NCBI GenBank assembly: GCA_947447265.1
Contig: CANFKC010000007.1
Coordinates: 62,001-126,000 of the forward strand
Origin: Chitinophagaceae bacterium
GTDB lineage: Bacteria > Bacteroidota > Bacteroidia > Chitinophagales > Chitinophagaceae
Direction of reading: 5' to 3'
DNA: 64,000 bases
Shown: piece after piece, positions 25,767 through 33,214 of the stretch
How the letters are laid out: every line of letters begins with the position of its first letter
Position numbering within the stretch: position 1 is the stretch's first letter
Program-made: the position numbers and the translations under genes
Notes under the pieces: generated by a model
The model's input: the letters and a program-made list of their open reading frames with translations, nothing else
Told to the model about the DNA's origin: nothing
Databases searched by the model: none

Positions 25767-26288
25767 AGTGAATTTGGCAATATGATGGTCTCAATTGAAA
25801 ATTGTAAATGCTAAATTATAAATTGGCCGGATTCAGCATTTGGTTATTTGGTTGTTAATCAGTGCCTGAAAATTTGAAAAAGGTTGCGATGGGTGGTCTT
25901 TGACAAGCAGTCTGCATACTATAAGATTTCATCAATCTGGCATTTCTGGTGGTCATATTTAATTTTTAGGATGCTTGTGCATTGTATCCTACAAATTTCA
26001 GCAAATGTTGGGAGGTGGCAAAACGTTATACACACGTTTTGCAAGTTAGTGCTTCTATTGTTTGATAGTCAAGTGTTTTAAATAATGCGCAGCGTAATCT
26101 GCCTTTAGCTTGAACGAAACTGAGATAACGATTAAATAAACGATTTTCGTTACGGCCTGATGTTGCAATTCAACACCGTCTGTGTTTGTTTTTTACTTTT
26201 CGCGCTGCCAGTACGAAACCGTGCTGCCGTTATTTTTTGCTTAACGTGGGCTTAAAATTTTCAGCCCCTAGGTTTTTCTTATCCTCGT

Positions 26289-26630
26289 GAATTGTTTTTT
26301 ATTAACCGAAAACTGGAATATTTGGACCAGTTAATGCGATTGGATGAAAGATGTCGTTCAATCAATGGGTGGAGGCATTCACAATTGTATGTTTATCTTG
26401 CTTTTGACAGGCGTTGCAAAGGCCAATCCGTCGCATCTGTGTTGCAAACACGGACGAGTATGATAATGTGCTTTTCGGAAGCAAATGCTTCCGGAATTGT
26501 AGGTCCAGGGAAATCCTTGGACCAGTTACTGCAATTGGATGGGATATATACTTGCATGTAACAACCAGCATCTTCAATTATTTCCATCCGCGCGTTTCTT
26601 GAATTGTTTTTTAGTAACCGAAAACTGAAA
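26289..26630 (+). repeat. Duplicated segments in the DUF4331 upstream region
   Basis: A segment of about 30 bases at 26289-26318 (AACCGAAAACTG core) recurs at 26601-26630 with few changes. A second, at 26321-26350 (TTGGACCAGTTA...ATTGGATG), recurs at 26516-26543. The copies flank the diverged double-hairpin repeat. Confidence 0.65.
26406..26458 (+). repeat. Double-hairpin repeat, diverged copy
   Basis: This copy keeps the ACAGGCGTTGCAAA start and the GACGAG end of the family. The first stem is damaged, but the second remains paired (CTGTGTT with AACACGG), including a C-G to T-A change on both arms compared with the consensus. Confidence 0.75.
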
Positions 26631-26716
26631 CGCCTTGCCGTGCGTAAGTGTTTTTCACCAAGCCAATCAGGTGAGGGACGATTCACCAATTAGTTAACAC
26701 TAAAACAATCATTTGT

Positions 26717-28474
26717 ATGAAAAGCAAAAATTACTTATTGAGGAGGCTCGGCTTATTGCCCGTCTTTCTCGGAGTTATGGCATTGGGCTTCACGGCTCGC
26801 GCCTCCAGCCATAGGGAAGCTCCACTTATTTCGCGTGATGCGCAGGCCGATAACACTGACCTGTACGCTTTTGTAAGCCCTGACAACCCAAATATGGTTA
26901 CTATTATAGCTAACTATATTCCTTTCGAATCTCCGGAAGGCGGCCCTAACTATTACAGCTTCGGAACATCCGTTCGCTATGAGATACACATCAAAAACAA
27001 GACCACTACTACAGGCGACGATATTACTTATCGCTTTACGTTTTCAGCTGTAAACCAAGATACTACAACCTTTTTCAACATCCGCTTAGGCCAGCAGAAC
27101 ATCAAGACCACTTACATGTGCGAAAAGAGCACCGACGGCGGTACTACATGGTCTACTATTGTAACTACAGGTGTTGTGCCTCCTGCAAATATTGGCCCTC
27201 GCTCTATACAGAATGCTACAGTTGGCCTGGGTGCATCTAGCTACGGAAGCCTTATGGCATCTGCAATTGCATCTGCATCAACAGGTGAAACAGTATTCTG
27301 CGGACCTGTAGATGATCCGTTCTTTGTTGATTTGGGTGGCGCTTTTGACCTGGCTAATATTCGTCCGGGTGGTTTGAGTACTGCTAATCCGCCAAAAGAT
27401 GGTCTGGCCCGTTTTAATTGCCATACTATCGCTTTAAAAATACCAATAAGCATGTTGCAGAAGACAGGCCTAAGTGTTTCTTCAGCTGCCAACATTCTTG
27501 ATCCCGATTTCGTAATTGGTGTATGGGCTTCTGCAAGCCGCCCTGCTATCAAAACGTTAGCAACCGGCTCTTCAACTTACTCTGGTAGCTGGGTGCAGGT
27601 ATCACGTTTGGGTATGCCATTAACCAACGAGGTAATTATACCGATTGGTATGAAAGACAAGTGGAATGCAAGCACTCCTGCAAACGATGCACAGTTTATT
27701 CCGTACTTCAAAAATCCTGAGTTGGCATTATATATGGACAATTCAGCGTACGGTTCTGCAGTGCCTGCATTGAATGCTTTACGCATACAAACCAATTCAT
27801 TACACACTTTCGATTTCAGGAACGGCAAGCAAGGTTTATACCTGCTGAAAGGCAGCGCAGCTGTAGCCGGTACTGCACTTGATGATGCTGTTTTTGGTAC
27901 TATTTTATTGCCAGATAATGCCAGCCCGCGTGCTGTTGATATCCTGCCAATATTCTATACCGGTGTTCCGAACCTTGCGCCATACCAATTGGCTACAGGC
28001 AAGCCAGCTAACTCACCACTTTCTGCCGGTAAGCCATTCATCAATAACTTTTTACCAACGCTTGGTGATATGTTACGCCTGAATATGGCCGTGCCAGCTA
28101 CTCCTAGAAACGATCCTAATTTCAGTTCTTTGGGTATTATCAGTGCCGCGGTTCTAGGTCTTACAGTATCTCCGTACAGGAATGATGCGAGCCTGGTTAT
28201 GATTCCTAATATGGATGGTTTCCCTAACGGCCGCAGGTTGGAAGATGACGTAACTACTATTGAGTTGCAAGCCGTTGGTGGCGTTGTACTTGCAGCAATA
28301 GGTCTGTGGTATGATGATTATCCTGGTTCCGGTTCTGTTGTTACTCCAGCGCTTTCCAATGTCTTGAGTTTTAATGCAGGTGTTACAGCAAATGATACAA
28401 CCTTCCAGGCTTCATTCCCTTATGTGCAGCAGCCATGGCGTGGTTATGACTACACTTACCAGTCAAGATTTTAA
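26717..28474 (+). CDS. Exported DUF4331 protein (paralogue 1, no sorting domain)
   Basis: This 585-residue DUF4331 protein has a signal peptide ending ARA, after which the mature chain would begin SSHREAPLIS. The family core is clear: DAQADNTDLYAFVSP, YIPFESPEGGPNYYSFG, IRLGQQNIKTTY, CGPVDDPFFVDLGGAFDL, and PNMDGFPNGRRLEDDVTTIELQA near the C-terminus. The function of DUF4331 is not established. It is strongly similar throughout to the next gene, 36 bases downstream, but stops where that paralogue continues into a T9SS sorting domain. It therefore probably stays in the periplasm. It leads a gene group with a TPR lipoprotein, a HupE/UreJ-like protein and a TonB-dependent receptor. Confidence 0.88.
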   Translation: MKSKNYLLRRLGLLPVFLGVMALGFTARASSHREAPLISRDAQADNTDLYAFVSPDNPNMVTIIANYIPFESPEGGPNYYSFGTSVRYEIHIKNKTTTTGDDITYRFTFSAVNQDTTTFFNIRLGQQNIKTTYMCEKSTDGGTTWSTIVTTGVVPPANIGPRSIQNATVGLGASSYGSLMASAIASASTGETVFCGPVDDPFFVDLGGAFDLANIRPGGLSTANPPKDGLARFNCHTIALKIPISMLQKTGLSVSSAANILDPDFVIGVWASASRPAIKTLATGSSTYSGSWVQVSRLGMPLTNEVIIPIGMKDKWNASTPANDAQFIPYFKNPELALYMDNSAYGSAVPALNALRIQTNSLHTFDFRNGKQGLYLLKGSAAVAGTALDDAVFGTILLPDNASPRAVDILPIFYTGVPNLAPYQLATGKPANSPLSAGKPFINNFLPTLGDMLRLNMAVPATPRNDPNFSSLGIISAAVLGLTVSPYRNDASLVMIPNMDGFPNGRRLEDDVTTIELQAVGGVVLAAIGLWYDDYPGSGSVVTPALSNVLSFNAGVTANDTTFQASFPYVQQPWRGYDYTYQSRF

Positions 28475-28510
28475 GCCCAATTTATTCAGCAACTTTCAAA
28501 AACAAAAATC

Positions 28511-30541
28511 ATGAGAAACATTATAAATAAACTGTTTGTTGCAGCGGCTGTTTGCCTGTTGCCGCAGATAAAAGCCACGGCTTCATCTCACAGGGAGGCC
28601 CCGCTGATATCGTTTGACGCACAGGCCGATAATACTGATCTGTACGCATTCAGAAGCCCTTGCGACACCAACAAAATTGTAATTATTGCCAATTACATTC
28701 CGTTTGAGCACCCTGCGGGCGGTCCGAATTATTATACTTTCGGCAACAACGTCAGGTATGAAATACACATTAAGAACAAGACCTCAACTACCGGTGATGA
28801 TATCGTTTACAGGTTTATGTTTACAACGATAAATGAGGATACTACAACATTCTTCAACATCAGGTTGGGTAAGCAAAATCAAAAAACTACTTACACCTGC
28901 CAGCGCAGCCTTGACGGTGGTTCAACATTTTCTACCATCACCACGAGTGGTACAGTGCCGCCAGCGAATATAGGGCCGCGTTCTATTAATAGCGCAGTTG
29001 GTCTTAACCACACTGCAGGTTACGATAACCTGATGATGAGCGCTGTAACAACGGCTTCAACCGGTGAAAAGATTTTCTGCGGACCAACAGATGATCCATT
29101 CTTTGTTGATTTAGGTGGTGCATTTGACGTTGGCGGTTTCCGTGCTGCTGGCCGTGATGGTCTTGCTAAATTCAATTGCCACTCTATCGCTATCGAAGTA
29201 TCAATTGCACAGTTGCAGGAGAACGGTCTTATGACGTCTGCTGCATCGAGCATCTTAGATTCAAGATTCATTATCGGTGTTTGGGCATCTGCCAGTCGTC
29301 CGGCTATCACTACACTCAGCACTACCGGTGCTGAGCCAACAACTTCAGGTTCATGGGTACAGATTTCCCGTGTCGGTATGCCGCTTACCAATGAGGTAGT
29401 TATACCAATTGGCGCAAAAGACAGGTGGAATAGTGCTAACCCATATACTGCAGATCTTAGCTATGCAAAGTTCTTCAAGAATCCCGAATTGGCTTTGTAC
29501 ATGGATGCATCAGCATACGGCGGCGCAGTTCCGGGTCTTGCTAATCTTCGCATTCAGACAGCATCTTTGGGTTCTTACGACTTCCGTAACACTCACAAGG
29601 GTTTATGGCCACTTAAAGGTTCATCTGCTGTAGCGGGTACCGCACTTGATGATGGCCTTTATGGTACAATACTTTTGCCAGATTCAATGAGCCCACGTGC
29701 TGTTGACCTTCTGCCAATATTCTATACCGGTGTACCAAACGTAGCTCCATACCAATTGGCAACCGGCAAAGGCGGTAACCCACTTGCTGCAGGTAAACCA
29801 TTTGTCAATAACTTCCTGCCTACGCTTTGCGATATGTTGAGGTTGAATATGGCAGTGCCTGTAACAAGCCGTACTGATCCGAAATTCAGTTCGCTTGGTC
29901 TGGTTCAGGCGGCAGTCCTTGGTCTTACTGATGCCGCTTATAACACTACATCTGCGCTACAGTTTATTCCTAACATGGATGGTTTTCCTAACGGTCGCCG
30001 CCTGGAAGATGACGTGACTACAATTGAATTACAGGCAGTATCAGGAGTGGTGTTAGCTGCTATTGGTTTGTGGTATGATGACTATTCTGGTTCAGGTAGC
30101 CCGGTTACTGCTAACCTTTTGAATGTACTCACCTTTAATGCCGGTGTCACTCATAACGACACTACTTTTAAAGGTTGTTTCCCTTATCTGCAAGATCCAT
30201 GGCCTGGTTTCACAGGAACAGGATACACTGGTCCGGTTTTAGGTATCAACGACCTGCAACACCTGCCATTGGCAACGCCGCTTATCGTGATGAATGCTTA
30301 TCCTAACCCAATGGTTAACAATGTTACTTTCCGTTACAAACTGGAAGCTGCATCTGAGATCAGCATCTACATTACTGATATTAAGGGTAGCGTCGTTAAA
30401 ATGATTACCGAAGGCAACAGATCAAAAGGTGAATATACCACACAGTGGGATGTTTCACAATTACCAGCAGGTAACTACATAGCAAATTTAATAGCTAATG
30501 GCCAGACTCAACAAGCTGTAAAGTTGGTTAAAACTAAATAA
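28511..30541 (+). CDS. Exported DUF4331 protein (paralogue 2, with T9SS type A sorting domain)
   Basis: This 676-residue paralogue has a signal peptide ending ATA followed by SSHREAPLIS, so its predicted mature N-terminus is the same as that of the previous gene. The DUF4331 core repeats nearly segment for segment. After the core, residues from about 590 carry NAYPNPMVNNVTFRYKL, then SEISIYITDIKGSVVKM and a C-terminal QAVKLVKTK, a type A T9SS sorting domain. This copy should therefore be moved across the outer membrane. The pair is evidently a tandem duplication with different destinations. A strong terminator follows the stop. Confidence 0.9.
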   Translation: MRNIINKLFVAAAVCLLPQIKATASSHREAPLISFDAQADNTDLYAFRSPCDTNKIVIIANYIPFEHPAGGPNYYTFGNNVRYEIHIKNKTSTTGDDIVYRFMFTTINEDTTTFFNIRLGKQNQKTTYTCQRSLDGGSTFSTITTSGTVPPANIGPRSINSAVGLNHTAGYDNLMMSAVTTASTGEKIFCGPTDDPFFVDLGGAFDVGGFRAAGRDGLAKFNCHSIAIEVSIAQLQENGLMTSAASSILDSRFIIGVWASASRPAITTLSTTGAEPTTSGSWVQISRVGMPLTNEVVIPIGAKDRWNSANPYTADLSYAKFFKNPELALYMDASAYGGAVPGLANLRIQTASLGSYDFRNTHKGLWPLKGSSAVAGTALDDGLYGTILLPDSMSPRAVDLLPIFYTGVPNVAPYQLATGKGGNPLAAGKPFVNNFLPTLCDMLRLNMAVPVTSRTDPKFSSLGLVQAAVLGLTDAAYNTTSALQFIPNMDGFPNGRRLEDDVTTIELQAVSGVVLAAIGLWYDDYSGSGSPVTANLLNVLTFNAGVTHNDTTFKGCFPYLQDPWPGFTGTGYTGPVLGINDLQHLPLATPLIVMNAYPNPMVNNVTFRYKLEAASEISIYITDIKGSVVKMITEGNRSKGEYTTQWDVSQLPAGNYIANLIANGQTQQAVKLVKTK

Positions 30542-30570
30542 AGACGGTTTGATTTAATGTAAAAATAGAC

Positions 30571-30600
30571 AGGCGTGCTTTCTAGCACGCCTTTATTTTT
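30571..30600 (+). terminator. Rho-independent terminator after the DUF4331 pair
   Basis: A perfect 9-bp GC-rich stem (30571-30579 with 30584-30592), 4-base loop and TTATTTTT tail make a textbook terminator, ending the two-gene DUF4331 transcript. Confidence 0.9.
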
Positions 30601-30736
30601 GGAACAAGCCCGAACAACAGTCTTCTACTAATTAAAGGGTTACGCACTTTTCTTTTGTTTTAAAAAAACGGTTTTACGGCTTCTTGCGTATGTCTACTAA
30701 AATCAAACCAATAACTCATTTACTAAATCAAACCAG

Positions 30737-32089
30737 ATGAAAACAAATCATTTACTTATCGCCATACTGTTAGCCTGTTTTACATTCAGTATATCCGTGA
30801 TGTCGTGTAAGAGCGAAAAGAAAGATGCCATTCCTGCTTTACTGGCAAGGGATAAGCAACTTGGCACAGCTGAAGAGCAGGCCAACATAAAGTCAGTTTA
30901 CGATAAAGCTATAGCTGCCGTAAAAAAGAATCCTGACGACCTGCAGCAATACGTTAACCTGGCCACTGTATTTGTTGCAGAAGGGCGAGTAACTGGTAAT
31001 AGCAGCTATTATGGCAATGCAGCTATGGAAATGCTGAATAAAGTAATTGACAGTAAGACAGCAAATAAAGATATCGTTTTCCAGGCTCTGAATATTAAGA
31101 GCGCTGTAGAATTGAACATGCACCAGTTTAAAGATGCACTGGCGACTGCAAAGCAGGGCGTAGCTATAAGCAACTACAACGCAGGCATTTTTGGCGCGCT
31201 TGTTGACGCAAACGTGGAAATGGGTAATTATGATGATGCGGTGAAGGACTGTGATTCTATGATGAACATTAAGCCAGATCTGCGCGCTTATTCCCGTGCT
31301 TCTTACCTGAGGCAGATATATGGACAGAATGCCGGTGCAATAGAGGCTATGAAGATGGCTGTTGATGCCGGCTTGCCAGGCAATGAGAGTACAGAATGGG
31401 CAAGGACCACATTGGGCGACCTTTATCTTAATTTTGGTAACCTGGATAGTGCTTCTTTAATGTACCGTTCGTCATTAGTGTACAGGCCCGATTATCCTTT
31501 TGCTTTAATAGGGCTTGCAAGGGTTGAAAAAGCGAAGAAAAATTATGATGGTGCTATAGATCAAACTAAAAAAGCAATTAAAGTGCTGAGTGAAGTTGCC
31601 TTCGTAGGGCTACTCGGCGACTTATACGAATTGAAGGGAGATGCCGCAAAAGCTAAAGAGACACAAATTGATGTGATAAGGCTTTTGGGTGAAGCGCAGA
31701 AAAGTGAGGAAAAGGATGCATTGGTAAAGCATAATGTGAGCCGCGAAATGGCTACGGCAAACCTTAATGCCGGTAACCTGGATGAGGCGTTGAAATTTGC
31801 TAAGACCGACCTTGAAATGCGCCCGAATAATATTGACGCTAACGAGCTGGCTGCATGGATATACTATGTGAAAGGTGATTATGCGGGTGCGAAAACGCAT
31901 GCTGATAAGATGTTAGCGACGAATAGTAAAAACCCAATAACAATGTATAAGGCGGGCGCAATATACGTTGCTGCCGGCGATATGGAACGCGGCCAGAAGT
32001 TAATGGGAGAAGCCACCACCATGAATCCGTATATTGATGCAAGAATAGTTAGCGCAGCGAAACAACCGGTTGCAATGAACAAGCAGTAG
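30737..32089 (+). CDS. TPR-repeat lipoprotein
   Basis: The 450-residue product has a lipoprotein signal (FTFSISVMSC, Cys24) and then tetratricopeptide repeats through most of its length, for example FGALVDANVEMGNYDDAVKD, LGDLYLNFGNLDSASLMYRS, LARVEKAKKNYDGAIDQTKK and LAAWIYYVKGDYAGAKTHAD. TPR arrays bind other proteins, so it is probably a scaffold anchored in the outer or inner membrane facing the periplasm. It lies between the DUF4331 pair and the HupE-like gene and starts 85 bases before the latter's chosen ATG, which suggests that it works with them. It has no enzyme motif. Confidence 0.88.
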   Translation: MKTNHLLIAILLACFTFSISVMSCKSEKKDAIPALLARDKQLGTAEEQANIKSVYDKAIAAVKKNPDDLQQYVNLATVFVAEGRVTGNSSYYGNAAMEMLNKVIDSKTANKDIVFQALNIKSAVELNMHQFKDALATAKQGVAISNYNAGIFGALVDANVEMGNYDDAVKDCDSMMNIKPDLRAYSRASYLRQIYGQNAGAIEAMKMAVDAGLPGNESTEWARTTLGDLYLNFGNLDSASLMYRSSLVYRPDYPFALIGLARVEKAKKNYDGAIDQTKKAIKVLSEVAFVGLLGDLYELKGDAAKAKETQIDVIRLLGEAQKSEEKDALVKHNVSREMATANLNAGNLDEALKFAKTDLEMRPNNIDANELAAWIYYVKGDYAGAKTHADKMLATNSKNPITMYKAGAIYVAAGDMERGQKLMGEATTMNPYIDARIVSAAKQPVAMNKQ

Positions 32090-32174
32090 TTCGGATAATC
32101 AATCCATGCTGGTGAAGCGTACATATTGCCAGTATTTGGTGCAGTATATTTTTGATTCTCTTTGGAGTGGTATC

Positions 32175-32831
32175 ATGAAAAAAATCTGGTTGCTTATTGT
32201 GTTGATACTTTTAATTGTGCTGCCTTCGCAGGGGCATGTAATTAAGTATGAGCTGGAGAAGATGAGCGGTGGACAGGTGTTCTGGAAATACACGTTGGTG
32301 GGATATGAGCACATTATTCCCTTGGGCTTTGATCATATTTTGTTTATCGCCTGCGTCTTTTTATTGAATAAGAGCTTGAAGCAGATTGTGTTGCAGGCGT
32401 CAATGTTCACTATTGCGCACTCCATTACATTAGGGCTTGCCATGTATGGTGTTATCAGCCCCGCGTCTGTTATTATTGAGCCGTTGATAGCTATTTCAAT
32501 AGTGTTCCTTGCACTTGAAAATATTTTTTTTACAGAGGTGAAACCATGGCGTTTGGTCATGGTTTTTCTCTTCGGCATGGTGCACGGTATGGGTTTCGCT
32601 GGTGCACTATCGCAACTGGGCATGCCGCAGTATGCGTTCGCTACAGCCCTTGTGAGTTTTAACGTTGGTGTTGAATTAGGGCAGCTCACTATTATCTTGT
32701 TATTGTACTTTCTATTGTCGAGGCCATTCTCTAAGAAAATATGGTATCGTCGGGCCGTCGTAATACCCATAAGCGCCATAATAGCCCTGATTGCAAGTTG
32801 GTGGACAATTGAGCGGATATTTTTTGTTTAG
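32175..32831 (+). CDS. HupE/UreJ-type membrane protein
   Basis: The 218-residue protein has a cleavable or anchoring first helix (WLLIVLILLIVLPSQG) and about six further membrane helices. It shows the HupE/UreJ_2 motifs GYEHIIPLGFDHILFIACVF, FTIAHSITLGLA, IEPLIAISIVFLALEN and FGMVHGMGFAGAL, with histidines in or beside helices. Related proteins are linked to nickel in hydrogenase and urease clusters, but this branch is found without those enzymes and its substrate is unproven. I use the ATG at 32175; an in-frame ATG at 32106 would add 23 residues before the hydrophobic N-terminus. It follows the TPR gene closely. Confidence 0.85.
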   Translation: MKKIWLLIVLILLIVLPSQGHVIKYELEKMSGGQVFWKYTLVGYEHIIPLGFDHILFIACVFLLNKSLKQIVLQASMFTIAHSITLGLAMYGVISPASVIIEPLIAISIVFLALENIFFTEVKPWRLVMVFLFGMVHGMGFAGALSQLGMPQYAFATALVSFNVGVELGQLTIILLLYFLLSRPFSKKIWYRRAVVIPISAIIALIASWWTIERIFFV

Positions 32832-33214
32832 GGTTCCTCTTTTCCTTCGGTTAAATATTGGGTCTTTAAAAAAACTGTAATATGGCATTTGTACGTAGAT
32901 AGTTCGGTTCTAATAATGGACTGTACCTACCGCTGATGGCACAATTAATAAATCACAGGAGTTTTAAAAATTACTACAGGTCGTTGTTGTCAGATCTTTC
33001 TTCTCTGGTACTTTTTATCCACCTCCTCAGGTTTAGAAACTGTTATTGCAGCAGCCAATGCTTACTGGCTGTTTATGGCGATTGCGTAGTATGCTTCAGC
33101 CTGTTTTCATTCAGCAGACGGGTGTTTTAGGTTACGTATTTCTATGGCTTTTGGGTGCAATGGAGCAGCAAGGGCACAAGATCAAAAAGCTTTTTGATTT
33201 CTAAATCACACGTA
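32832..33214. other. Intergenic region before the TonB receptor gene
   Basis: These 383 bases contain no gene, repeat or clear promoter that I can support. A short open frame at 32936-33130 has no recognisable protein character. Confidence 0.4.

Larger units (their letters stand above)
25746..26716. other. 971-base non-coding region with internal duplications
   Basis: This long gap between divergent genes holds the phaC promoter element (25759-25766), a 9-bp hairpin at 26018-26042, two sets of duplicated segments (26289-26350, 26516-26543, 26601-26630), a perfect 8-bp hairpin at 26476-26493 and a diverged copy of the double-hairpin repeat (26406-26458). No convincing gene is present. Confidence 0.6.

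Noticed and set aside
32936-33130. 64-codon frame before the TonB receptor gene
   Set aside because: Composition is not protein-like and no start signal is visible.
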